Source: Lindgomyces ingoldianus (lineage: Eukaryota > Ascomycota > Dothideomycetes > Pleosporales > Lindgomycetaceae). Taken from it: a DNA stretch of 64,000 nucleotides. Below are positions 1 to 11,000 of the stretch, one piece after another. The translations under genes were made by a program, and so were the position numbers. Below the pieces are notes generated by a model. The model made no database searches and had not been told where the DNA came from. It was given only the letters and a program-made list of their open reading frames with translations. Location of the stretch: positions 132,247-196,246 of the forward strand of contig NW_022985214.1 in NCBI RefSeq assembly GCF_010093535.1, written 5' to 3'. Each line of letters begins with the position of its first letter. Position 1 is the stretch's first letter.

Positions 1-54
1 CATATCCGCTTCCTGACTGACTATCCTCTCCCTGACGTTAACTAGCCGAATTTG

Positions 55-3000
55 CTAAAGAAAGCTTAGCCATTTGCTGGCTAGAAGCGCTTTAGTGAGT
101 CCGTCCGCAAGCATCTTGCTAGAGGGGACATGGACAACCTTGATCGTTTGTCGAGAGACTTCCTGTCAGAGCCAGTGGTTATGGATGTTGACATGTCGGA
201 GCTTGGTTTAAAGTTAAGATATCTCTTTGTTTACTAGTTAGATTGTCTGCTTGTTGTTGCACTAGATTGTAATAGTTAAATTAGGCAGCTTAACCTATAG
301 TTTGTTAAAGAGCATTCTTGTAAACATAGCTTTCTTAGCAACTTAGAACAGTGTAAGTAATTCTGCTTTTATTATTAATGTTGTAACTATATCTTGTTTA
401 TTTGCTTACTATGCAATCTATCTACTAAATAGTTAAATAACATAGCCCTAAAAGCTCTTCTTATTTAGTGTATTATTTACAAATAACGCATTACTTGCTA
501 CTACAAGGTAGTCTTCTCCTCCTAATTAGAGTGCGTACGTCTGTGTCGCATGTAGGTACAGGATGACTTAATCAGCTGCATCCTGATGGTTAGATGCGGG
601 ATTTGTAAGAAACTGTGTAAGGCGTAATGTAGCAAAGGCAATGTCTAGTCTTATAGTAACTGCTGCAAAGAGTAGAGATCTAATCTTCTGCTAATATTAA
701 TTTACTTCTAATAGGGTTGCAAAACTAAATTATAGCATTAGTTTAATCTTACTTATAGGTGTAGCATGCTGCAGGTTCTTTCTGTTAGCTAGCCTAGCTA
801 TTTTGTTAATATATAATGCCTATAATAGCTAAATTATTTATTGCTATTAATTTTTAATAATCTTAACTCCTAAAAACTATTATAGGTCTTTGCCTTCTAT
901 TAGGGTATACTTCTCTTGTAACTAGTCTACTACACGCTGTGCATCTGCTTTAGAGCCTTTTTTATACGCAATAATAAAGTTGTCTACATAGAAGAAGACA
1001 AATATTCTAGCTTTAGTTATATAGTAAGGTTTATGTAGAACAGCTAAGAACCTAAGGCCTTTAAAAGTTGTTATAAAATAGTATTACTAGAGTAGAGAAG
1101 AAATTTATAGGCTATATAGTGCTTTTTAAAGCTTTAGTATTATACCTAGTTTCTAATAGCCTCTTAGCATCTGCATGTAGATATTGCGGTTAATTACTGT
1201 ATGTATAAACGCGTTAGTTATGTTGTATTATTTAAGCTCTAAGTTAAAGCGTGCAGATATTGCTATTAGCATTTAAAATAAGCGTCCTGCTAGGGTGGCA
1301 GCGTAGGTATCTTATGTAGTAATGTTTCTCTGTTAATTGCTGCAGACTACTAGTTGCGCCTTACATCTTTACAATCTATAGTGCTTGTTAAGCTTGTAGG
1401 TGTACACCTACATACAATCTAGAATCTGCTGTCTAGCTGCCTTAATTAGCTTTATCTAGACCTCTGTCTAGAATTTTATTGTCTAATAACTATCTAGGTG
1501 CGTTCTTTTTACTGCCTTAAACATCTTATGTAGAAGGTGCTTCTCTAGTTGCTTTTAGGTTAATAGCAGAAGTAGCAGCTAGCTTCTATAAGGTGTTTTT
1601 TTTTTAAATAGTATTTTTATTAATGCTGCTTTATCTAGCGTTTTGCTGCTATGCTTTCCTATACTTCTAGATCTTATGCTAGCTATAAAGGCTGCAGCCT
1701 ATAGTATAGTCTTTAGCAACCCTATTTAGCTTAGCTTTAGTGCTGCTCTAGCTATTAACTGCATAAGCAATGCTGCAGGTAGTAGAGTGTTTAGAGAAGA
1801 TAGATAGTTATCTCTAATCTTTCTTTCTTAATAGTAGCCTAGTAGGTCTACTTTATTAAAATTTAATATATTATCTATAGTGTTATTTTTATAAAATAAC
1901 TCTGTTTCTAGCTAATAACTAGGTGTTAGAAGCTTAATTATTTTAATGTATGTAGTAATTTTCTTTACTATGTTATACATAAAGTTATTTATTAGGTCTT
2001 TAGGCTTACTACTAAAGATTAAGTGTTTATTAAAAATAACATTATGTGTATAGATTACTTTTGCTAGCAGTAGTATCTATACACAGTAGATGTTTAATAA
2101 TTAGTACCTAACTAGATATTTAATCTACGCCTTTAGGTCTAGCCTCTGTAGCTTAAATTTATTCTAATGTGTGTTATTAGTTATTATAAATGCTTTGCAG
2201 CTATAAGCTTTTAAATATGTAAAGCTTAGCTTTTAAATATGTAAAGCTTAGCTTTTAAATTAATGTAATAACTCTATTATTTAAAGCTGCTTATGTAAAG
2301 AAGATCTTGTATAGTGTCTTCTAGTTGTTAGCATAGTTTAGTGTCTAATTGTATAGGTATACGCCTGCTCTAGTAATATATAGCTATATGTCCTATAGTA
2401 GGTTAGCATCTAGTTGCATAGCCTGTAACTTCTTCTTGTTTACACCCTCTAAGCGTTTAGCTTCTCTGTTCTAGGCTTATGTATCTAGTGCTAAAGGCTT
2501 AACAGTTATTTTATGTAATGCTAGCTAGTGTTCTACCTTTAGTTTTACTGTTATAATCTTATTATTAGCTTTAATAACTTTTATAGTAATATTATAATAG
2601 TTCTTTAAAAAAAGGATAAAGATTATAAAAGCTTTAATAATTAATTTAGTAGGCTTATTATTCTTAAAGTAGAGGTCTTACTAAAGGCTAGAATACTTAT
2701 TAGTAATTAGCATTTAACTTTACTCTTTTATAATGCTTTATGCTTTATATGCATAGAAATTAATTAATAGTCTTTTACTAAGTCTACTATTACTAATTTA
2801 TAGTGCGCAGCTAATTTATTATTGTATCTTAGCTCTGCTACATAAGTTACATTAAACTATTATAATTCTTTTAATTTACACCTCCTTAGCTTACTATATA
2901 AGGTGTTAAAGTGTAGCTAGTCTAGAGTGTCCTAGACGCTTATGCTATAGCTCTACTAATGCCTTTTATAGACTACATTTAGTTCTTGTGTTAATTATAT

Positions 3001-4683
3001 GTGTATAATATAAGCCTTTTTATAGTAGATAGTACTCTAACACCTATTAGCTATAGATCTCTATAAGATCTCTAATTATTATCCTGTTTAGAGCCTTTAA
3101 AGTAGTTAGCTCTGCTTATGTGTCCTACTAGATTCCTTTCTGTCGCAGCAGGCAGAACAAGACTAGGTTGCACAGCAGGTCTAGGCACAGTGCAGTGTTA
3201 TAAAGTACAAGACTGTATGCTTAACTATGTGTTCTATGCTTACTTTTTAAGCTTAGTGTAATTAATCTGTAGCCTTAAATTTATATGCAAGAGTTTCTAG
3301 ACTAGATAAAGTCTTTTAGTGTTAGTAAATAATAGTTATAGATTTAATTAAAATTATTTATAATATAGCATATTAAGCTTAAGTTAAAGATAAATAATTC
3401 TCTTAGCAGATATCTATTCTAGTTTAAATTAACTATAGCTAGCAATGCAGCTACCTTAACTCTTAATACTTCCTAGCTTTTAAGTTAGTCTTCTTGTATC
3501 TCTAGCATAGGTGTATGTAAACTCTTTAGAATTAGTATCTTTAAATTATGTCTACACTGCCCTCTTAGTAGGCCTTAAAATTCTAAGTTATGCTTACACT
3601 TTAATGCTATAAGCTCTTTAACTCTCTTATTTAGCATCTACTAGTCTAGTGCTCTGTCTAGATAGACATAGAAGCAGTCCTTTAGTGCATAGATGTGTCT
3701 ACATGCAGGACATTTAGTGCCTTTTGTTTTAGTAGAGTTTTAGCTTAAAGATAACTTTCTATTATCTTCTTAATAACATTAATGTTAAAGTTTACTCTAT
3801 TTTCTTAACATTACAACTTCTACACTACAGGCGTCTTTATTTGTGCCCTAGGTAGTCTTTCTACTTTTAGTAAGGTATAATAAGTTCTTTATTATAAAGG
3901 CAGCTTTATGCTTTCTTATATGTATTAGATAATTTAACATTATATGTTTTTAAAAGCGCTTTATTTTTTTTTTTAATTTATGTTTAGTGCAAACTGTCTA
4001 CTTTTCTAAAAGGTTATAGACTAATAAGGGGCAACTTTATTTATAGTAGTTAGAAAGTCCTTTGCTACAGCATTAAACTGCGTTGTTTCTAGAACATTTT
4101 GTGTCTCTGCTTCTGTGGCAGCGTAGTTATACTCTGCTAGCTACAGGTCCTATATGCTCGCGTTTCTTAGCAGCTTTAAGGATGCATTATATTAGTCACA
4201 CACATGTTCTTGTTTAAATTAGTTGTTAACACCTACTATAGCTTTAAAGTTTATAATCCACTGTCTAAGTAGTTAATCTAGAGAACAGCATGTACGCTGC
4301 AGATGCGGGCTAACTGTTAACTAGATAAAGACAATAATCTGTTAGAAGCTTAATTACTCTCTTTTATAGTTATGTCTGTTACTTTTATACTTGTTAGCCT
4401 TAATCTTGTAGTATTTAATAGCTTTTTTAAAGGCTCTAACACTGCTTGTTAATAGCTTGTTCATGTGCGTAGGCGTTTCAACGTTAGAGGCTGGTGAAAA
4501 CTCAGCTATTAGCGGCATCTCTAGAGCTCTTGGTTTGGAGATCATTTGGATGGTCAACTTAGGATCCACTTGCGGCCAGATGCCGTGCGCTACACATCTC
4601 GATTGCAGCTGCATCATCCAGGCTCTGTAGTCGGTGTGGTCTCGAAGGACGACTGTCGCGTCTCGAGTAGGCTGGGTGGCCAT
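55..4683 (-). pseudogene. Copia-1 gag-pol polyprotein, RIP-inactivated
   Basis: This would encode the capsid, protease, integrase, reverse transcriptase and RNase H of a Ty1/copia element. The start ATG is the complement of 4681-4683. The first 109 codons are open and contain DYRAWMMQLQSRC, a typical fungal copia Gag beginning. Further in are a zinc-knuckle-like KCPAC...DC stretch (complement of 3671-3714), the GAG-pre-integrase motif HKRLGHSRLATL preceded by TAG where Trp is expected (2911-2954), and the reverse transcriptase box as FFYVDN (979-996; normally YVDD). The carboxyl end reads VPSSKMLADGLTKAL and stops at 55-57. The 4.6-kb length fits the family. Dozens of TAG/TAA codons and DD-to-DN at the active site make it dead. 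The N- and C-terminal about 200 bp lack RIP damage. Confidence 0.9.
2208..2260. repeat. 22-bp tandem duplication inside Copia-1
   Basis: A 22-bp unit beginning CTTTTAAATATGTAAAGC occurs twice in perfect tandem (2208-2229, 2230-2251), followed by a partial third copy. Since 22 is not a multiple of 3, it also shifts the decayed integrase reading frame. Confidence 0.85.
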
Positions 4684-4714
4684 TTTGTATCGATGGAGGC
4701 ACTGAGACTCTTAA

Positions 4715-4764
4715 NNNNNNNNNNNNNNNNNNNNNNNNNNNNNNNNNNNNNNNNNNNNNNNNNN
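4715..4764. other. Assembly gap of 50 N
   Basis: Fifty undetermined bases lie between the Copia-1 gag start and the visible part of its LTR. Alignment with the solo LTR at 32904-33234 shows that at least about 125 bp of LTR (equivalent to 32904-33028), plus the primer-binding region, should be here. The gap length is therefore nominal and too short. Confidence 0.95.
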
Positions 4765-4820
4765 TTTTTGTTCTGCCGATCCGAGTCCCTCGCGCACTAG
4801 CCCTATGCGCGACCAGCTTG

Positions 4821-4946
4821 CAACATGCTGCAATTTGCTGCAAAATGCTGTAACATGCTGCAATTTGCTGCAATTTGCTGCAACATGCTGTAAAATGCTG
4901 CAATTTGCTGCAACATGCTGTAAAATGCTGCAATTTGCTGCAACAT
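4821..4946. repeat. 10-bp minisatellite in the Copia-1 LTR, about 12.6 units
   Basis: Units of the form CAAYWTGCTG (CAACATGCTG, CAATTTGCTG, CAAAATGCTG, TAAAATGCTG) repeat head to tail with a strict 10-bp period. The same array in the solo LTR at 33085-33150 has only about 6.6 units, so copy number varies between LTR copies. Confidence 0.95.
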
Positions 4947-4947
4947 A

Positions 4948-4987
4948 CCCGTTTTTCTCGCTTGACGCACGGGCTCACCTGGCGCAC
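4948..4987 (+). repeat. Left terminal inverted repeat of Fot-1
   Basis: It pairs with 7023-7062 over 40 bp with one mismatch. It contains two direct repeats, GACGCAC and GGCGCAC, whose starts are 17 bp apart. Confidence 0.95.
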
Positions 4988-5036
4988 ACTTTGCTCAGGA
5001 ACACTAAAATTGTCACATAATACTAACTCCACCAAT

Positions 5037-6902
5037 ATGGACCCGATTTTGGAAGCGCTTGCAGCGTTAGAATCCCTGGAGTTTGGATAAAAAGTTAATA
5101 TCACTCAAGTTGCGAAAAAATATGGTGTTGAACGATCAACGCTGTCGCGAAGGTGGCGCGGGGTCCAGGGCTCCCGTGCAGAGCAATATGAGAATCAACG
5201 ACTTTTAAACAACTGTCAGGAGAAGGAGCTCTCAGAATACATTGAGAGACTGTGTGAGCGAGGGCTACCCCCTACAAGGAACATGCTACGCAACTTTGCT
5301 ACTAAAATAAGCAGCAAACAGGCAGGGAGCTCGTGGCCGGACCGGTTCCTCAAGCGTTACCAAGTCGACCTAGTATCAAAGTGGACTACTGGCATTAACA
5401 AGGAGAGGAAGAGAGCTGATTCTGCCTTTAAATACGCACTATATTTTAATCTCCTAAAGCGCAAGATTGAACAATACAATATCCAGCCAGAAGACATGTA
5501 CAATATAGATAAAAAGGGCTTCTTAATTAGGGTGCTTTTAAAGATAAAGCAGATCTTCTCCCAGCAGAAGTATAAAGAGGGTGGGATCAAGCAGATGGTT
5601 CAGGACGGCAACCGCAAGTGGATAACAACAATTGCTTGTATATGCGCTGACAGATCCTCTCTCTCTCCAGGCCTCATCTACCAGGCAGTTACAGGTAACA
5701 TTTAAGACTTATAGCTTTAGGACTTTAATCCTAAGATACACAAAGCTTTCTTTGCTTTATCTCTAAGTAGATAGACTAACAACAACCTTAGGCTTTAATA
5801 GCTTAAGATAATCTTTAATAAAGAGACTAAACTAAAGGCGCAGCAAAGATACTAACTTCTTATTCTTAATAGACATAGATCCTATATAAACATAAAGTTT
5901 ATTAAGTACTACAACAATAACAAGATCCTCCTAGCTATCTATCCCCCTTATAGTACTTATACACTTTAGCCGCTTAACGTCTACTTGTTTAGGCCTCTCT
6001 TATAAGCTTATACTTATAAGATAGCATAGTTTATAGAAGAATCTTAAGCTTTCTTTGCTATTACTAAGAGGGATTTCTTCTGCATGTTCTAGGCAGCATA
6101 GGAGAGAGCTTTTACTACTAAGAACATTCTCTTAGGGTTTAAAACCTGCAGTCTCTATCTCTTTAAGCCTAACGTTATTCTAGACTAATTTAATAACCCT
6201 AAGGCTAAGAGACCTTCCTCTAGTAAGAGCTTAAGGTTAGTGCTTACAGCTAAAGATTAGAGGAAGATTACTAAGCTTTTAAGATTAGTTATTAACAACG
6301 TATACAACTCTAAGGCTTAGCAGCTCTTACAAACAATCTACTTACTGTTTACGCAGAACATCCTCTTAAAACTAGAGGTTTGCGGCCTTAAAAAAGCACT
6401 AGTTAATAAGAAGAAGTGTTAGCAGAGGGGTAAAGCTTTCTAGCTTAAACTTCCTCTTAATCTAGATAGTAGAGCAATCTTTTAGAGCTTAAACAAGGTC
6501 TAGCAAGCTTGTAAGCAAGAAACAAAGAAAGCAGAAGCAGCAGAGGCAGAGAGACTTAAAAAAAAAGAAGATGCTAAGCGCAAAGCTACAGAGAAAGCAG
6601 AGAAGGAGCAGGTTATAGAGGAGAGACAGCGCATAAAGGCTACTGCAAAGGAAATCTAACTCTAAGAGCAGGCTTAGAAGCAGCGGGAGAAGGAGGACAA
6701 CAAGCAAGCTAGATTAGCAGCTGCGCAGCTCTAAAAGGACATCTAATATGCTAAACAGGCTAAAAAAAGAAGCAAACAGCATTCTCTTAGTCCTTAGGAT
6801 GATAGTGGTAATAAGGAATCAGTTGTAGAGGTTATCGCTGCCCCCTAGCTGACGAATCGCCGAGGGCGACAGATCAGCCTTCCTACTAGGTATCGCGACT
6901 AG
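5037..6902 (+). pseudogene. Fot-1 transposase (DDE_1, pogo/Fot1 superfamily), broken
   Basis: It would encode a cut-and-paste transposase of about 620 residues acting on TA sites. The ATG at 5037 starts MDPILEALAALESLEFG, and the next codon is TAA (probably CAA before mutation). A helix-turn-helix region follows (VAKKYGVERSTLSRRWRG, about residues 25-42), then the CENP-B-like second DNA-binding domain ending in WPDRFLKRYQVDL, then the catalytic domain. The first catalytic block reads MYNIDKKGFLI, where the family has NIDEKGF. The second and third catalytic Asp positions have become Asn (ILN, then LQPLN). A Lys/Glu/Ala/Gln-rich coiled-coil tail (about 6490-6780) leads to a basic end, GRQISLPTRYRD. 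RIP begins abruptly after the ACICADRSSLSPGLIYQAVTGN block at 5703. Confidence 0.9.
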
Positions 6903-7022
6903 ATAATGACGTAGTTTTATTCGCCGTACCCTATTGCCTGTTACTCTACAAAATCTTGCGATAATTCAAATTATAGTGAGCTCTAGAGCTTCAAATCTAT
7001 GTGAGGATATTGGCTGAAATCC

Positions 7023-7062
7023 GTGCGCCAGGTGAGGCCGTGCGTCAAGCGAGAAAAACGGG
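7023..7062 (-). repeat. Right terminal inverted repeat of Fot-1
   Basis: This is the reverse complement of 4948-4987 apart from one base. A TA target duplication (7063-7064) follows it. Confidence 0.95.
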
Positions 7063-7146
7063 TACTGTTCGAGCTTATTGCTCGTACTATGTAGCAGCTT
7101 TCGTCAAACGTTCCTCCTGTCTTGACAGTAGGTGCGCATATCTGAC

Positions 7147-7375
7147 AAAAGTAGGTGAGCTATCCTAAAGGCGCTGCAGACAGTGCAATTAGACTAGGCA
7201 TAACGCGCAAACATGTAAGCAAGAAGCAGAAGTAGTATCTAAATAATATTCTAGGCTGTACTGTACTATATAGTGCTAGAGCGGGTTGTTATAGGCTATA
7301 ATAGAGTTTGTTGGGGTGGGGTCTTGGCAAAAGTAAGCGACTCGGGTGTGTGAGCAACTCGCCTATGAAGTACGT
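7147..7375 (+). mobile_element. A1: right-end fragment of an A-family Fot1/pogo transposon
   Basis: The sequence matches 28639-28866, the right end of the complete A copy, including the zinc-knuckle codons and the terminal repeat ending GTACGT. It begins exactly where Copia-1 inserted, so its left part lies beyond the left edge of the window. A TA follows at 7376-7377. It lies inside another A copy (A2). The sequence is nearly free of RIP. Confidence 0.85.
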
Positions 7376-7377
7376 TA

Positions 7378-7618
7378 AAGGTTGTCTAGCGCTATAGTTA
7401 TTTATTATCTTTTATAAAACTCTGCACATAGCTATAGCACATTTCTTTAAGAGTTTTATGTCTTATTTAAAAGCTTAAAGCGTAAGCTGTATCTAACGTT
7501 CTTTTAGCGCGTCTAAGTAGTGTTGTGGGGAATGCATTAGTGTAGGAAGAGTAGTTTAGTAGGGTCTTAGCAAAAGTAAGCGACTTAGGTGTGTGAGCAA
7601 CTCGCCCGTGAAGTACGT
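7378..7618 (-). mobile_element. A2: terminal fragment of an A-family transposon, reversed
   Basis: This is the reverse complement of the left end of the complete A copy (27001-27240), ending in the same inverted repeat and followed by TA (7619-7620). A1 separates it from the rest of the element. Its host is the D gypsy element, whose RNase H coding sequence continues at 13606. Confidence 0.85.
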
Positions 7619-7625
7619 TACACAT

Positions 7626-7943
7626 TGTCACGGTATCCTCCCCGGATCCCAGACATAACTGTATTAGACGCGTACTAGAGTATTATTAGTGCACGTCTGA
7701 CACAAACACAACACAACACAGACATAAACTTAAGCATAAACTGCCTTAACACTAACTAAACCTAGAATAGGCTTAATTTATACCTAAAGCGCTTAGACTT
7801 TTAAGCTAAGTATTTAATTACTAATTTCCTTCTAAACTTTTTTATTTCTTATATAACATCTTATACTTACTATAATACTTTACGTAGTAATTAAACTAGA
7901 CCTTTGTAAAGCTCTATAACCTTACTTATGCATAATTATAACA
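7626..7943 (+). repeat. H1 5' LTR
   Basis: It starts TGTCACGGTATCCTCCCC and ends TTATAACA. The first about 120 bp keep CpA and CpG, while the inner half is mutated: the family end ATCGTGACA has become ATTATAACA. Confidence 0.95.
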
Positions 7944-8099
7944 TTATGTTATGTTAAAACTTTAGCTAAAAATAGCCTCTAAATCTAATTTAATAAGGTT
8001 AGTACTTATATAACTTTAAGCTATTAAAGTAAGCTAAAAAGCCTTTTAAAAAGCGCTTACTTTATAGAAAAGCTACTACATTATAAGCTTTAAAAGTTT

Positions 8100-11000
8100 T
8101 TAAAAGGACTTTAAAAAATAGCTTTGCATTATTAAGTAGTTTATTTCTGCCTTAACTTCTGTTATAGTAGTAGGAACTAAGAACTTACTAGCCTTAAAGC
8201 TTACTTAGAAGTCTAGAGATAGCTTAACTTTTTTCTGCTTAACACTGCCTATAACTTGTAACCTTTCTAACTTAGTAATAAAATCTAACTAACTCTCTAA
8301 TCCTTTACTGTTTAATAGAAAATAGAAAGACCTACTTTTCTTTTTACATAAGCTCTAATACAAACTTAAAAGAAATATAGACTAATTTCCCTTTAAACAC
8401 TTTTAGTTACTATATGCCTACTTTTAACTTAACTATAATATAACAGCCTTAATTAACTTACTAATAGATAAAGATATTATTAACTTAGATTAATTTATAG
8501 TGTTTTTATAAGTAACTTATAAAAACTTAAATAAAAAGTTAATAGCCCTAAGTTACCTAAACACTTTATAATAAAAAAAAAAAAGCTTTACTTTATACTT
8601 TACTAAGTTCTACTAACTTACATTTAATATAGGCTTAAATAAGATAAGTCTAATTACAGCCTTATATAACTCTCTCTTAACTAAACTATAACGCGCTATA
8701 GTAGAAGAACCCCTTCTAAATAACTTTAACACATATGTAAACCTAATTACTACTTATAATAATAATATAAGGTTCCTCCCTATATAAGCTCTAATACACC
8801 TCTAAACTAGTATAGTTGCAAATAAAAACCTTAACAGAATAAAAATTAATTTAAATTATGCTCTAGTTAGTTCTAGAAAGCGTAAAAATTATAAAAAAAA
8901 AAGTTAATACTTTAAGTGTAGTAAGCATAGTTATATCTTTTAAAACTACTTTATTTCTTTTTTTTAAGTCTACATAAGTAGCGCTGCTAGTACTTATTAA
9001 AGATTTTTACTATTTTAATCTTATTTTTATAAGGGCTTTAACTTATATTTAAGCTCTAATCCCTTTTGCTACTCTTAACATAGCTGTAGCTATAGTAGTA
9101 GGAGCCTGCAAAAAGGCTTGTTCTAGGGCTAAGTTGCCCTCTAGGACTAATTTAACACTAGATTTTTACTAACTTATAAGCTAAGTCCTCTACTAATAAC
9201 TAAAAGTACTAAGTTAATATTCTTATATATTTATAATAAAAAACTATATTAGCTTTAATATAAGCTCTTATTAACTTAAGAGTAAACAGTATAAGTTACA
9301 TTAACAAAAAACTAGTGCATAAACTAAATTTTTAATTAACACTACTTACCTAAATAATTTACCTAACTAGATTTAATAAAAAATAACTTAAAAAAGGTTG
9401 TATTTTTTGTACTATAACTATTATAATTACCTACTAACACTATAAGGAGCAGATTAAGCTCTATGTAATAAACACAGAATGTTATAACTTAATTCTAAGA
9501 CAACTATAGCTGTATTAGCATAAGGTTGCCTTTAATTACTAAAAGTAAGTTTTAAACTTTAACTCTTTTTAATGCTAAGATATATGCTTACACTTACACC
9601 TAAACAACACCTAAGTAGCACTTAATATAGAAGGTTTCTAAACTTACTTTTTAATAACCTAGAAAAAAACTACTTAAGTAAGGCTAATAAGCTAAGCCTT
9701 TTACTAAGATAAGCTATATAAGATAATTTAATAACTACTTAAACTTAAAAAAAAAAAAGCCTTTAAAAAATTTTTACTTACTTAATTTAAACATAAACTA
9801 GGACTTAAACAGTAGATAGACATCTGCTATATAGAACCTGCCCTATTTATAACCTTAGCTTAATAACTAGATTATAAAATCTACGCAGTTATAATTTTTA
9901 ATATAGACTAAGCTTTAGCTTCTTAAAAACACACTAACTTAAGAATAATAGTCTCTTAAAACTACTATAACTTGTTATATGTCTTTTTTTAAAATAAGTC
10001 TAATAACCTTTTAATATAACATCTGTATAATTACTAAATAACTTTTAAGCCTAGTAAACAACCTAGTTATAGGCTACTATATAAGATGTTACTAAACAAA
10101 TTAAAAGTGCTTTAAAAATACTTTAATAAAAACTTAAAAAAAAAGTTTATTTAAGCTAGCTTCTTACTAGTAGTGTTACTTATACTATTTATAAAAAAAC
10201 TTAGAGGTAAGCTTTAATTCTGTGTTAACTACTAAGGACTAAACACTATTACTATTAAAAACTAATACTTAATTTCTTTTTTATAAGAAACCTTAAGCTA
10301 ACTAAGTAAAGTAAAGTATTTTATAAAGTTAGATATTATTACTACTTTTAATAAGCTAAAAATAGTAAAAGGTAATAAGTAGCTAATAGTGTTTTAGACC
10401 TAATATAGACTATTTAAGTACCTAGTAATGCTCTTTAGCTTAGCTAACACGCCTAGTACTTTTTAACATTTTATAAATAACTTACTCTAACCCTACTTAG
10501 ATGTGTTTTATACTACATATATTAATAATATTCTAATCTACAGTAATAGCCTTTTAGAGCATAAACAGTATGTACGCCTAGTGCTAAAAGCTATAAAAGA
10601 AGTAGGTCTATAACTTAATATAGATAAATGTAAGTTCTACTAATTAAAGGTTATATATTTAGAATATGTAATCTTTATAGATAGCATTTAAATAGACTCT
10701 GTTAAGGTTTAGACTGTGCTAAATTAGTAATACTTAAAAAACATAAAAGATGTTTAAGCTTTTATAAAATTTACTAACTTTTACTAATAATTTATTAATA
10801 ACTTTTTATAGTAAGTAAGCCTTATAATTACACTTACTAAGAAAGAAATTTAATTTAACTTTAACTTAAATTACTAATAGTTCTTTAACTAGCTAAAGAA
10901 AGCCTTTACTAAAGCTCTAATACTCTACTACTTTAACTTTAAACTACTAATACTTGTAGAAGCTAATGCCTTAGACTACATAGTAGCAGAAGTTCTCTTT

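Larger units (their letters stand above)
4948..7062 (+). mobile_element. Fot-1: Fot1/pogo-type DNA transposon
   Basis: The element is bounded by 40-bp terminal inverted repeats starting CCCGTTTTTCTCGCTTGACG, with one mismatch, and flanked by TA on both sides (4946-4947, 7063-7064). The empty site is preserved at about 33149-33155, where the same LTR reads AACATACTG without the insert. It holds one transposase pseudogene on the plus strand. The first about 750 bp and last about 270 bp are free of RIP, while the middle (about 5704-6790) is heavily mutated. Confidence 0.95.
1..7146 (-). mobile_element. Copia-1: Ty1/copia LTR retrotransposon, left end outside window
   Basis: The coding part (55-4683) reads on the minus strand. 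The 5' LTR lies to its right (gap to 7146, split by a Fot1-like transposon). The 3' LTR must lie left of position 1. The right edge ends in CTGACA, the complement of a TGTCAG LTR start. It is followed by AAAGT, which also occurs uninterrupted in the A element at 28639-28643, so Copia-1 inserted in an A-family copy. The interior (about 215-4480) is saturated with C-to-T changes, while both ends of the coding region are nearly clean. Confidence 0.9.
4765..7146 (-). repeat. Copia-1 5' LTR, visible in two pieces (to 4947 and from 7065)
   Basis: The sequences 4765-4947 and 7065-7146 together match the solo LTR at 33029-33234 almost base for base. The two pieces are separated by a Fot1-like transposon inserted at a TA. 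The LTR carries a 10-bp minisatellite and ends at CTGACA (7146). It shows almost no RIP damage. Confidence 0.9.

Noticed and set aside
4821..4946. The regularly repeated CAAYWTGCTG array as a possible CRISPR array
   Set aside because: Units are contiguous 10-mers without spacers, lie in a copia LTR and recur in the solo LTR. It is a minisatellite.
4559..5104. 181-codon frame on the minus strand across the gap
   Set aside because: It runs through the N gap and the minisatellite and is a product of their repeated composition.
6489..6707. Leu-rich open frame on the minus strand
   Set aside because: It is the antisense of the Lys/Glu/Ala coiled-coil tail of the Fot-1 transposase, whose purine-rich codons give Leu and Ser on the other strand.
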